Below the pieces are notes generated by a model. The model saw only the letters and a program-made list of their open reading frames with translations, searched no databases and was not told the DNA's origin. A stretch of DNA of 54,764 nucleotides from Lachnospiraceae bacterium. GTDB lineage: Bacteria; Bacillota; Clostridia; Lachnospirales; Lachnospiraceae. The number at the start of each line of letters is the position of its first letter. Position 1 is the first letter of the stretch. Location of the stretch: positions 1-54,764 of the forward strand of contig VSOC01000012.1 of the NCBI GenBank assembly GCA_009774615.1, given 5' to 3'. Below are positions 15,654 through 23,976 of this stretch, one piece after another. The translations under genes and the position numbers were made by a program.

Positions 15654-16831
15654 CTTACACCCTCACTGCTGCCGTCCAGCTTCTTTACAAAGCGCTCCAG
15701 CCGTTCTAATGCCTCTTTCAGGCTTTCTAAGGAATAGGCATAGGAAATACGAAGGTAGCCTTCGCCGCAGCTTCCAAAGGCCGTACCGGGAACGACCGCC
15801 ACCTTTTCCTCCCGCAGAAGACGGTTGGCAAATTCATCCGAACTCATGCCAAAACGCTTAATACTTGGGAAGGCATAGAAGGCCCCAAAGGGTTCAAAGC
15901 AGTCCAGGCCCATTTCCTTAAAAGCATGGAGAAGATAACGGCGGCGCTGGTTGTAGGATTCACGCATGATTTCCACATCCTTATCCCCGTTTTTCAGGGC
16001 GGAAACTGCCGCATACTGGCTGGTGGTCGGTGCGCACATAATGGCAAACTGATGGATTTTTAACATCTGCGCAAGGATATTCGCGGGGGCGCAGGCATAG
16101 CCAAGACGCCATCCGGTCATCGCATAAGCTTTGGAAAAACCATTAATCACTACGGTTCTCTCCCGCATTCCCGGGAAAGACGCAATCGATACCGGCTCTC
16201 CAAGATAGCAGAGTTCCGAATAAATCTCATCCGAAATTACAAATAAATCTTTTTCTGCCACAATCTCGGCAATCTCGGCCAGTTCTTCCTTTTCCATAAT
16301 CGCCCCGGTTGGATTGTTCGGGAAAGGCATAACCAAAATCTTTGTCTTCGGCGTTATTTTTTCCAGAAGCTTTTCTCTGGTCAGTTTAAACTGATCCTTT
16401 TCTTCCAATTCGATAATCACCGGCTTTCCGTCCGCCATAATCGTGCACGGCACATAGGACACAAAGCTTGGCTGGGGAATCAAAACCTCATCGCCGGGGT
16501 TAATCATCGCCCGAAGTGCTGCATCGATAGCTTCACTTCCGCCCACCGTTATCATAACCTCATGCAGGGGATCATAGCTTAAATTCATGCGCCGGCTCAG
16601 ATATCTGCAGATTTCCTCACGCAGTTCCTTTAACCCGGCATTGGACGTATAAAAGGTGCGTCCCTTTTCCAGAGAGTAAATCCCCTCCTCCCGGATATGC
16701 CAGGGCGTGTCAAAATCCGGCTCGCCCACACCCAGAGAAACGGCATCCTTCATCTCGCTGACAATATCAAAAAACTTCCGGATTCCCGACGGCTCAATGG
16801 CGGTTACTTTATCAGATAAGGGATTTCTCAT
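15650..16831 (-). CDS. Class I/II PLP-dependent aminotransferase
   Basis: 393 residues, full length. Family signatures are SLGVGEPDFDTPWHI, GGSEAIDAALRA, PFPNNPTGA, ISDEIYSELCY and the PLP-lysine motif INGFSKAYAMTGWRLGY. The Arg near the C-terminus that binds the substrate carboxylate (YLRISYA) is present. The substrate cannot be fixed; related Firmicute enzymes (PatA/AspC-like) act on aspartate, aromatic amino acids or N-acetyl-diaminopimelate. The gene overlaps the Lrp regulator gene by 4 bp, which suggests amino-acid-responsive control. Confidence 0.9.
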   Translation of the reverse strand: MRNPLSDKVTAIEPSGIRKFFDIVSEMKDAVSLGVGEPDFDTPWHIREEGIYSLEKGRTFYTSNAGLKELREEICRYLSRRMNLSYDPLHEVMITVGGSEAIDAALRAMINPGDEVLIPQPSFVSYVPCTIMADGKPVIIELEEKDQFKLTREKLLEKITPKTKILVMPFPNNPTGAIMEKEELAEIAEIVAEKDLFVISDEIYSELCYLGEPVSIASFPGMRERTVVINGFSKAYAMTGWRLGYACAPANILAQMLKIHQFAIMCAPTTSQYAAVSALKNGDKDVEIMRESYNQRRRYLLHAFKEMGLDCFEPFGAFYAFPSIKRFGMSSDEFANRLLREEKVAVVPGTAFGSCGEGYLRISYAYSLESLKEALERLERFVKKLDGSSEGVR

Positions 16832-17310
16832 GGGGTAATCAGCATCCTTTCATCCTGGACCGGAGCAGCAATTACTGTTCCATGATCCTTGTATTTTTTG
16901 AGTACAAAATGGGTTGCCGTGCTCAGTACGGATTCCATCGGAGAAAGCCGTTCCGAAACAAACTGCGCCACCTGACGCATGGTCTTTCCCTCGATAAATA
17001 CCGTAAAGTCAAACGCGCCGGACATCAGATACACGGCATTCACCTCGCTGTACTGATAAATCCTCTCGGCAATCTTATCAAAACCCATCCCTCTCTGCGG
17101 CGTTACCTTGACTTCAATTAAGGCAACCACCTTTTCGTCACTTGTATTATCCCAGTTAATCAGGGTGTGGTAGCCGCAGATAATATGTTCTTTTTCCATC
17201 TGGGCAATTTCATTCGCCACGGCAACTTCACTTTCTCCTAAAAGAATCGCCAGATCCTTAAGATCAATCCGGCTGTTTTTCTCAATAACCGCCAGAATCT
17301 TTTCCCGCAT
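16828..17310 (-). CDS. Lrp/AsnC-family transcriptional regulator
   Basis: 160 residues. The N-terminal winged helix-turn-helix has IEKNSRIDLKDLAILLGESE and VANEIAQMEKEHIICGYHTLIN. The C-terminal RAM/ACT-like domain (about 65-140) binds amino acids and forms octamers in this family. The start at 17310 has a strong AAAGGAGG site. Its 4-bp coupling to the aminotransferase gene suggests that it senses a substrate or product of that enzyme. Confidence 0.9.
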   Translation of the reverse strand: MREKILAVIEKNSRIDLKDLAILLGESEVAVANEIAQMEKEHIICGYHTLINWDNTSDEKVVALIEVKVTPQRGMGFDKIAERIYQYSEVNAVYLMSGAFDFTVFIEGKTMRQVAQFVSERLSPMESVLSTATHFVLKKYKDHGTVIAAPVQDERMLITP

Positions 17311-17360
17311 AGTCGTTCCTCCTTTATTTTCCTGCGTATGTTTTTATATATTCACTTTCT

Positions 17361-17990
17361 TTACTGATCTGCCAACTTTAACCCGTCCCTTCCCAGCAGA
17401 CGGTAAAGTTCGTCTTCTCTCGGCCGTTCCAGGTAGCCCGTCCCGTCTTCCCCGTGGCAGATCCTTCGGGCTATGCCCGCTTCGGCTGCGCCAATCACTT
17501 CGGCTTCCATCCCCTGCTCCCGAAGGTTTTGGACCAGCTGCCAGCCCTCTTTTACCGCCAGCAAAAGGCATCTTCCGCACCATATCGCATAGGGGTTTGC
17601 ACCGCACTGCTCGCAAAGTTCAATCACATGCTGCTTCACCGGAATCCGGCGAAGCCCAAAAGTCAGGCCAATCCCCTGCTCCCCCGAAAAATCCCAGACG
17701 GCCTTAAGGATTCCTCCCTCCCCCACAGCCCTCCACCCGGTTATCCCAAAGCGATCGACAAGTTCCTTTAACGGCTTCTCCTCATCGAATAAATACGGTT
17801 CCTCTTCCTGTAAAATACGTTCCAGATACGAGGCAGAAAACCAGGGGCTAAACCAGTCCGGTTTTTCCGCTAAGAGCGTCCGGATGCCGATTTGCCCGAT
17901 GGAACCTGCCACCACAAAAAGTTCTCCCGGCCTTACCTTCCTGTTTTCGATTATCTTTTCTTCTTTTTCTGTGTTTTTTCCTGTCTTCAT
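17361..17990 (-). CDS. AIRS_C-domain-only protein (HypE/AIR-synthase related)
   Basis: 209 residues. The segments WRAVGEGGILKAVWDFS, RRIPVKQHVIELCEQCGANPY and the C-terminal MEAEVIGAAEAG match the C-terminal domain of AIR synthase/HypE proteins. The usual N-terminal ATP-binding half is absent; residues 1-30 are only a charged lead-in and a short hydrophobic strand. The start at 17990 is 5 bp past the vanW-like stop codon, which implies coupling; frames extending upstream overlap VanW and are not credible. The role is unknown. It could be a regulatory or pairing relic, since no hydrogenase or purine genes are nearby. Confidence 0.65.
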   Translation of the reverse strand: MKTGKNTEKEEKIIENRKVRPGELFVVAGSIGQIGIRTLLAEKPDWFSPWFSASYLERILQEEEPYLFDEEKPLKELVDRFGITGWRAVGEGGILKAVWDFSGEQGIGLTFGLRRIPVKQHVIELCEQCGANPYAIWCGRCLLLAVKEGWQLVQNLREQGMEAEVIGAAEAGIARRICHGEDGTGYLERPREDELYRLLGRDGLKLADQ

Positions 17991-17995
17991 CCTGC

Positions 17996-19525
17996 TTATT
18001 CCATCCCACTTCCTGGAATCTGAGGAATTACCGGAACTGTCGGAACCGGAATTCCTGCAAAAGGCGTTGCTGTGCTCTCCTGTGCCGCGCCAGGCTGTGC
18101 AGCCGGAGTTTCCTGGGGAAGTGCCGGAAGCGTTTCCGGAACAGGCAGAACCGGTACGGTAACCTGCGGCACCTGAGGCAGAGGAACATGCACCGCCGGG
18201 CCTACCTGGACAATCGCCGGTGAAGCATTGTACGTATCCGTACTTAAAAGCTGCCGTTCGGTTTCCACGCCGTCTATCGTTACAATCTTCCATAACCGCG
18301 ATTTTAATCCGCGATGTGCCGACTGCACCTGTTTTCTTGTGCCCGGCGGAAGGGCGGGATTCAGCACTTCTTTTGGATTTCCCGGATTTACCGTACTTAA
18401 GGTTTCGGATTCAAACCGAATCTGCCGGTTTTGCGGCCGAATCTCCAGCCCGTATATGGTAAAGGTCAGCGTCCTCCCCTTTGTATAGCCCTCAATATAA
18501 ATCGGCGTGCTGTAGGGATTCGTCACCTTGATATCCTTAAATGTTCCGGCAATGGCTGCATCCTGCGAGGGCTTGACATAGCCCACAGTCATCGAATGGT
18601 TCTGCCTCTGGGTAATCTCCAGTTCCGCTAAAAGCGCCGCATTATAAAGTGTCGTTGCAATCTGGCACACCCCGCCGCCGATGCTGTCCACCACCTGCCC
18701 GTTTTCGTAGGCAGCAGCCGTGCGGTAACCGTTTTCCACCGTAAACGGCTGCAGACAGGCATAGCCGGACAGAGTTTGCCCCGGCATCAGCACATGGCCG
18801 TTGATTTTTTCAGCGCCCACGGAAAGGTTCGTCGAACGCGCACTTCCGCTGCTGGAAAAATCCGTGGAAAATGTCCCCAGAACATCCTGAATCATCCCCA
18901 GCTGCGCCGCTGTAATCATCGGCTGGCTCTCCCGGATCACCGCATCAACGATAATCTCCTGTCCAAGTCCCTCCGCAAGAGCATCCTTTAAGGCATTTTG
19001 TGTCGCCTCGATATCAACTTCCAGCCCTGCAACCTCCGGCGTAACGATGAACTGACCGTTTTCCCGGGTAATCGTTGCATCCTGGCTGGCAACACCCTGG
19101 TTCTGGCAGCTCTGCTCCACAAAAAGCTGCACGGCCCCGTCCGGCACCACCATCTCCACCGGAAGGGTCAGCGGCTCTTTTTGCCAGTCAGCCGCGCTCA
19201 GATAGCGCTTTAAAAGACTGCTGTTTTCATAGTCGTCAATCACCTGATCGATGGCCGCTTCATTATTCCAGTAGACGCCGAGATCCCCTGCGGTTGCCGC
19301 CGCAGGATTTCCCTGAATATTTAAGATAATAATCTGGCCGCTTTGCAGGGCAACCCACGCCGAAACTGCCTGCTTTGCCTCCTCTCTGGTAAAACCGGAT
19401 AAACTCTGGTCTTCGACAAAAAGCCCCGCCGGAAGACGAACCGCCCCGGCAGCAGGCATAATTCCAAATAAACTAAAAGCAGCTGCCATCAAAAACGGCC
19501 CTGCCTGCAACCATTTTTTCCTCAT
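17996..19525 (-). CDS. VanW-family secreted protein
   Basis: 509 residues. A signal peptide or membrane anchor (about 1-30) is followed by peptidoglycan-binding-4-like beta segments (residues 35-215). The VanW domain (about 220-370) carries GHVLMPGQTLS, YENGQVVDSIGGGVCQIATTLYNA and NHSMTVGYV. A G5-like region (RQIRFESETLSTVNPGNPKE to GLKSRLWKI) and a ~75-residue Pro/Val/Gln-rich tail follow. VanW proteins sit at the envelope and their biochemical role is not established; their presence is not evidence of vancomycin resistance. ATG 19525 has GAGGAG at 5 nt; the upstream TTG at 19537 lies before that site. Confidence 0.85.
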   Translation of the reverse strand: MRKKWLQAGPFLMAAAFSLFGIMPAAGAVRLPAGLFVEDQSLSGFTREEAKQAVSAWVALQSGQIIILNIQGNPAAATAGDLGVYWNNEAAIDQVIDDYENSSLLKRYLSAADWQKEPLTLPVEMVVPDGAVQLFVEQSCQNQGVASQDATITRENGQFIVTPEVAGLEVDIEATQNALKDALAEGLGQEIIVDAVIRESQPMITAAQLGMIQDVLGTFSTDFSSSGSARSTNLSVGAEKINGHVLMPGQTLSGYACLQPFTVENGYRTAAAYENGQVVDSIGGGVCQIATTLYNAALLAELEITQRQNHSMTVGYVKPSQDAAIAGTFKDIKVTNPYSTPIYIEGYTKGRTLTFTIYGLEIRPQNRQIRFESETLSTVNPGNPKEVLNPALPPGTRKQVQSAHRGLKSRLWKIVTIDGVETERQLLSTDTYNASPAIVQVGPAVHVPLPQVPQVTVPVLPVPETLPALPQETPAAQPGAAQESTATPFAGIPVPTVPVIPQIPGSGME

Positions 19526-19539
19526 ACTACTCCTCAAAG

Positions 19540-19644
19540 CTAACGCAGCACAGGAAGCATCGGTGCCACCATCGCCGCAATCAGCAAAACCACAATAATC
19601 GTGGATACAATTTTCCTGGTCTTATTATCGCGCAGATTCATCAT
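19540..19644 (-). CDS. Small membrane protein, 34 residues
   Basis: The short frame begins with two ATGs (19644, 19641) and encodes a basic N-terminus (MMNLRDNKTRK) followed by one hydrophobic helix (IVSTIIVVLLIAAMVAPML). AGAGGTGA lies 7 nt before the first ATG. The frame overlaps the exonuclease stop region by 20 bp and ends 14 bp before the VanW start, so it fits the operon exactly. Similar short DUF4044-like peptides occur in Firmicutes. Function unknown. Confidence 0.72.
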   Translation of the reverse strand: MMNLRDNKTRKIVSTIIVVLLIAAMVAPMLPVLR

Positions 19645-20440
19645 TGACTTTCACCTCTTTTTTCATCTCTGCATTCTGTTCTGCCTCAGGATTCCATTTA
19701 TTACCGCCAACAGACAAACGTTTTCCCCCTGTGCCGGGTCTTCCGTAAGCTGACAATATCCGGTCGGTAAGCCTGGAGGCTTCATTCCTCGTTAAATCAT
19801 CCATTTGCACAGGTGCTTCTATTCTATGATATTTTAGCAATTCCTGCAAGCGTTCTTTTTGCCTTTTTGTCGCAGGCTGCTCCTTCTTGCTCTTATACAC
19901 AAGCCTTTTTGCCATAAATGCATCCTGATTTGCTTCCCCGTACAATGTTTTCAATTTCTGGTAAAGTCTGTGGGTACGGCAGGCGTCCGCTAAGGCCCGG
20001 TGCCAGCCCTCCCCCTCCACCCCGTAAAAGGCGCAGGCCGCAGCCAGGCTTTTTTTCTCCTCCTGCGGCATAAACCGGCGGGCCAGGACAAGTGTATCCA
20101 CACCGTCCCGCTCCCATTCCCTCCCCATATTCACGGCTGCCCGCTTAATAAAGGCATAGTCAAATAAAATCTTGTGCCCCAGAAGAGGAAGCTCCTGACA
20201 AAAATCAAGGAGTTTGGGAATAACCTGCGCCGTATCCGGGCAGGAATACAGCATCGCATCCGTTATCCCGGTCAATTCCTGAATCCGGGGCGGCAGAGGA
20301 CGGTAGGGATTCACCAGCGTATGAAACGTTTCCAAAACCTCCCCCTCCACCACCCGCAGGGCACCGATTTCAATAATCCTCTCCTTCTTCGGATTTAGCC
20401 CGGTCGTTTCCAGATCGATGGAAATATACGAATTTATCAT
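19625..20440 (-). CDS. DEDDh 3'-5' exonuclease (DnaQ/PolC-epsilon like)
   Basis: 271 residues. The exonuclease domain (about 1-170) shows all DEDDh motifs: ISIDLETTGLNP (D, E), HKILFDYAFIKR (D) and WHRALADACRT (H, D). The C-terminal ~90 residues contain a small helical module (KRQKERLQELLKYH to LTRNEASRLTDRIL) that resembles a nucleic-acid-binding tail, and a basic end. It is not fused to a polymerase or helicase, so a DNA/RNA trimming or repair role is likely. Its start overlaps the stop of the radical SAM gene by 4 bp. Confidence 0.88.
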   Translation of the reverse strand: MINSYISIDLETTGLNPKKERIIEIGALRVVEGEVLETFHTLVNPYRPLPPRIQELTGITDAMLYSCPDTAQVIPKLLDFCQELPLLGHKILFDYAFIKRAAVNMGREWERDGVDTLVLARRFMPQEEKKSLAAACAFYGVEGEGWHRALADACRTHRLYQKLKTLYGEANQDAFMAKRLVYKSKKEQPATKRQKERLQELLKYHRIEAPVQMDDLTRNEASRLTDRILSAYGRPGTGGKRLSVGGNKWNPEAEQNAEMKKEVKVNDESAR

Positions 20441-22206
20441 TGCTTTTTTTCTCCCCTGTATAAAACCACCCGGGCATTGTACGACAGCGGATCGCGGTTT
20501 CTGTAATCAAAAAGAAGCATTCTTCCGTCTTCAAGCACTTCCAGATGGGTTATGCGCTCCATCTGCCGGGAATCAAACCCGGTATAGTCCGGCAGATAAC
20601 GGCGTTCTCTTTCTTCCTTCTGGTAAATCTTTCTTATCTCTTCCCGGTAAGGACGCAGATCCCTGGCAAAATCCGGCCTTGTTTTCACCTTCTCCCGCAG
20701 ATATAAATCTACGGTCAGGCTGTCCCGAAACCGTTCCGTTTCTTTCGGAAAATGTTGAACGATAAAGGCAAATAAAACGGCATACCGGGTCTGACGGCTG
20801 TGGTTTACTTCCGATAACCCTTCCTGTTTATACCATCCGGCTAATGCTTCAAAGATTTCCGCCGGGCGGGAAAACAAGCCCTCAAGACACTTCATCGTCC
20901 ACACAAACTGACCGCTGTTATAGTAAATCTCCACCATTTCCTCCACAGCTTTTAACTGACGGATATCGCTGTAGCTTAACCACTTTGTGCCCAGCACCTC
21001 ATAGGGCGGCAGAGCCGTAAAGGAAAGCCCATAATCTTCTTTACATTCCTCCATCCATGACCCCTGCAAAACTTTCAAAAAGCCAAGCTGAAGCTGATCC
21101 GGATGCATCTTATAGACCCGGTCAAAAGACGACCTAAAGCTTTCCAGATCTTCATAGGGAAGCCCTGCAATTAAGTCCAGGTGCTGATGGATGTTTTTTC
21201 CGGCTTTAATCCCGGCAACCACCCTTTCCAGCACATCGATATCCATCGTCCGTCGGATTTCCTGAATCGTCTGCGGGTTTGCCGTCTGTACGCCGATTTC
21301 CAGCTGTATCAGCCCCGGCCTCATCTTTTTCAGTATATCCAAATCTTCTTCCTGTAAAAGGTCTGCGCCGATTTCAAAGTGAAAATTTGTCACCCCGTTA
21401 TCGTGCGCCAGAAGATAGTTCCAGATCGCTGCCGAATGGCTCCGTTTCGCATTAAAGGTGCGATCCACAAACTTTACCTGCAAAACCTTCCGATCCAGAA
21501 AAAACTGCAGTTCCTTAAAGACCAGATCCAAATCCCGAAACCGCACCTGCTTATCCACCGAGGACAGACAGTAGCTGCAGGAAAACGGGCAGCCCCGGCT
21601 GCTCTCATAGTAGATCATCCGGTGCGAAAAATCCAAATCCTTCATCCATTCCTGCGCATAGGGAAACGGAATCTCCGACAGATTCATCGCAGGCTCTAAC
21701 GGATTGCTTACTATACGGCTTTCCTGATCCCGCCAGACAATGCCCGGAATCTCCTTCCATCCAAAACTTCCCCCGGACGTCCTCTTTTGCCCCCGTGCAC
21801 AGCAGCGCACTAACCCGGCAAATGCCCTCTCGCCTTCTCCCCGCATCACCCCTTCCAGATAAGGAAACTCTTCCATAAATTTTTCCGCACAAAAAGAAAC
21901 CTCCGGCCCGCCCAGCCAGATGTTCACCCCGGGAAGAACTTTAGGAAGATCCCTAAGCAGCTGCCTTACATATTCCATATTCCAGATATAGCAGGAAAAT
22001 CCCACAACATCCGGCTTTTTTTCAAAAATATCTCCTAAAATTTTCGGGCAGGAGTGATTAATCGTATATTCACCCAGTTCAATCTCCACCGGACACGGCA
22101 AAGCCTCTGCCGAAAGAACATATTGCTCGGCATAGGCTTTTAGACTGTACACGGCCAGGTTGGAATGAATATATTTTGCATTAATTGCTACGAGAAGAAT
22201 TTTCAT
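20437..22206 (-). CDS. B12-binding-domain radical SAM protein (DUF4080 type)
   Basis: 589 residues. The N-terminal cobalamin-binding-like domain (about 1-150) begins MKILLVAINAKYIHSNLAVY. The radical SAM domain has the cluster motif RGCPFSCSYC, and the C-terminal ~200 residues match the DUF4080-type extension. The family is widespread in clostridia and its substrate is unknown. Start 22206 has GAGGT 7 nt upstream; the extra in-frame ATG at 22230 lies inside a short-repeat array. It heads the leftward operon that runs to trmL. Confidence 0.87.
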   Translation of the reverse strand: MKILLVAINAKYIHSNLAVYSLKAYAEQYVLSAEALPCPVEIELGEYTINHSCPKILGDIFEKKPDVVGFSCYIWNMEYVRQLLRDLPKVLPGVNIWLGGPEVSFCAEKFMEEFPYLEGVMRGEGERAFAGLVRCCARGQKRTSGGSFGWKEIPGIVWRDQESRIVSNPLEPAMNLSEIPFPYAQEWMKDLDFSHRMIYYESSRGCPFSCSYCLSSVDKQVRFRDLDLVFKELQFFLDRKVLQVKFVDRTFNAKRSHSAAIWNYLLAHDNGVTNFHFEIGADLLQEEDLDILKKMRPGLIQLEIGVQTANPQTIQEIRRTMDIDVLERVVAGIKAGKNIHQHLDLIAGLPYEDLESFRSSFDRVYKMHPDQLQLGFLKVLQGSWMEECKEDYGLSFTALPPYEVLGTKWLSYSDIRQLKAVEEMVEIYYNSGQFVWTMKCLEGLFSRPAEIFEALAGWYKQEGLSEVNHSRQTRYAVLFAFIVQHFPKETERFRDSLTVDLYLREKVKTRPDFARDLRPYREEIRKIYQKEERERRYLPDYTGFDSRQMERITHLEVLEDGRMLLFDYRNRDPLSYNARVVLYRGEKKQ

Positions 22207-22226
22207 GGCTGTACCTCGCTGGAACT

Positions 22227-22294
22227 GCATCTTAAACAGACCTAAATCTTAATCCGGCCTGCATCTTAATCATACCTGAATCTTAATCACTCTC
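22227..22294. repeat. 17-bp tandem repeat, four copies
   Basis: Units at 22227, 22244, 22261 and 22278 share the pattern RMATCTTAATCNNACCT. The array spans the last seven codons and stop codon of the deaminase gene and reaches to 20 bp before the radical SAM start codon. Confidence 0.85.
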
Positions 22295-22764
22295 CCGCTG
22301 GGTTCATAGTGATAATACCTTACCCCCGCGGCATTAAGCATCCGCTTTGATGCCTTAACCGCCGGGGTCTGGGCATATTTATCACAGGCGTAAATCACCG
22401 TCTTAATCCCGGCCTGGATAATTGCCTTGGCACATTCATTGCAGGGAAAAAGGGTGACATAGAGTTTACTTCCCTCCAAACTCCCGCCCCGGTAGTTTAA
22501 AATCGCATTCAGTTCACTGTGGGTCGTGTAAAAGTACTTTGCATTATAAGGATCGCTTTCCTCACATTCCTTTCCCCAGGGAAATTCATCATCCGAACAC
22601 CCTTTGGGAAAACCGTTATAGCCCATGGATAAAATCTTATTATCTTCACTGACAATGCAGGCACCAACCTGTGTACTGGGATCTTTCGATCGCTTCCCGG
22701 AAAGTTCCGCAACCCCCATAAAATACTCATCCCAGGTGATATAATCTTCTCTCTTCTGTGACAT
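22270..22764 (-). CDS. comEB: dCMP deaminase (ComEB type)
   Basis: 164 residues. The zinc site is THSELNAI (His and catalytic Glu) plus PCNEC (two Cys). The family insert with GYNGFPKGC is present, with an additional acidic Cys/Asp segment before it. It deaminates dCMP to dUMP for thymidylate supply. ATG 22764 has AAAGGAG upstream. Its last codons consist of tandem-repeat sequence (VIKIQV), so the C-terminus may have been altered by repeat growth. Confidence 0.9.
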   Translation of the reverse strand: MSQKREDYITWDEYFMGVAELSGKRSKDPSTQVGACIVSEDNKILSMGYNGFPKGCSDDEFPWGKECEESDPYNAKYFYTTHSELNAILNYRGGSLEGSKLYVTLFPCNECAKAIIQAGIKTVIYACDKYAQTPAVKASKRMLNAAGVRYYHYEPSGRVIKIQV

Positions 22765-22853
22765 AATATTCTTCTCCTTTTTCTGTACAAACTGTCGTTG
22801 CTATAAATTCATTACCGACGATAACGCTGCGGCCTGCATTCATTCACCGAAGT

Positions 22854-23975
22854 CTATGTATCTGCCATTGTTTCAATAATTCCGCAGATTTTATAGTGAA
22901 GCAAAGGATGTTCTTCCACAGGAACATTCTTATCCCTAGCCAGACGAATAATATGTGCAACCGCAGGATCATGAAGATAACGCGGGTCAATAAACACCTT
23001 CCAGGGCACCCGGCGCAGAAGCACCCGGGTTGTTTCTCCGATTCCGGGCTTTATCAGGTAAATATTTTCCACGCCAAATTTTTCGGCAAGGGCTTTCACC
23101 TCACACATCCCCGGATTTTCCCCGCTCCCGTATTGTTCCTCGCCGTCCCGGACAAAATCCTCTTCCGACACAAAACATTTTTCCTGCGCAAAATCCTCTT
23201 CCCGCACAAATCGAAATTCCTTCTCTATCGCATCAATAAAATCATAAGATAAATCTTTATCTTTCAGGTTTTCATAATACACCGCACCGTGAAAATCATG
23301 CTCGCCGATAATATCCTCCCGCAGAAAGGTTCTGCTGATCAGGCCGGAAACTGTGCAGTTTAAACAGGAACTGGGAATAAGCAGATCCTCATGGGTTCCG
23401 CAAAGCCCGGTTGCATGGGCCGGATCGGCCACTACCCCAAGTTCTTGCGATACCCCGGAATAAGGACGCAGGGCAAGGCTAAGTTCCTCAAGAATTGCTC
23501 CCTTCCCTATCCAGCCATCCACAAACTGCAGCTGCCGGGGCTCATAACGCGCCAGAAGATAGGCCATGGCATTTTGATCAATTCCCCTGCCGCGGATAAT
23601 GGAAATGGAATAATGCCTCACCGAATATCCATATTTTCTCTGCAGACAGCGCTTTAACAAAATCCCTATCGGTGTTCCGGCACGCGCCAGGGACACCAGC
23701 ACGACATCCCTTCCCTTCCGGTCAATGATTTTATCGGCCAGCACGCCCACCGCCCGGGCGACCGCCCCCGCATAGCTTTCCAGGGCCTTATCATAAGCTT
23801 CCATGTAGGCTTTTCCCGGCTCGTACTCTATGGGAAGCATTTCACAGTAATGCATCCCCTTCTGAATAAGCTTCTCCCGCTCCTTTGACGGCAGAGGCTC
23901 CACCAGCCCGGTGATATCCTTTAGCAGAAAGCAGACATCTTCTTTAGCGTAGGATGTTCTCATCGTGGACTCCAT
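22854..23975 (-). CDS. StiP-type protein with PELOTA-like C-terminus (ter-associated)
   Basis: 373 residues. The N-terminal two-thirds match the StiP/PRTase_1 type (VLVSLARAGTPIGILLKRCL, YSISIIRGRGID, GVVADPAHATGLCGT, DLLIPSSCLN). The C-terminal ~85 residues match the PELOTA_1-like domain (YLIKPGIGETTRVLLRRVPW). Such proteins occur in tellurite/stress (Ter) gene sets proposed to make a nucleoside-like metabolite. The upstream phosphoribosyltransferase gene ends 1 bp before this start. An acidic linker near residues 255-290 has a doubled EEDF unit (REEDFAQEK, SEEDFVRDGEE). An internal ATG at 23963 with GGAG 6 nt upstream is an alternative start. Confidence 0.75.
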   Translation of the reverse strand: MESTMRTSYAKEDVCFLLKDITGLVEPLPSKEREKLIQKGMHYCEMLPIEYEPGKAYMEAYDKALESYAGAVARAVGVLADKIIDRKGRDVVLVSLARAGTPIGILLKRCLQRKYGYSVRHYSISIIRGRGIDQNAMAYLLARYEPRQLQFVDGWIGKGAILEELSLALRPYSGVSQELGVVADPAHATGLCGTHEDLLIPSSCLNCTVSGLISRTFLREDIIGEHDFHGAVYYENLKDKDLSYDFIDAIEKEFRFVREEDFAQEKCFVSEEDFVRDGEEQYGSGENPGMCEVKALAEKFGVENIYLIKPGIGETTRVLLRRVPWKVFIDPRYLHDPAVAHIIRLARDKNVPVEEHPLLHYKICGIIETMADT

Positions 23976-23976
23976 C

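Noticed and set aside
17991..18293. Upstream extension of the AIRS_C protein
   Set aside because: Lies entirely over the VanW C-terminal coding region in another frame.
17996..19525. Vancomycin resistance gene
   Set aside because: VanW-domain proteins are common in non-resistant Firmicutes, and no vanA/B/H/X genes are nearby.
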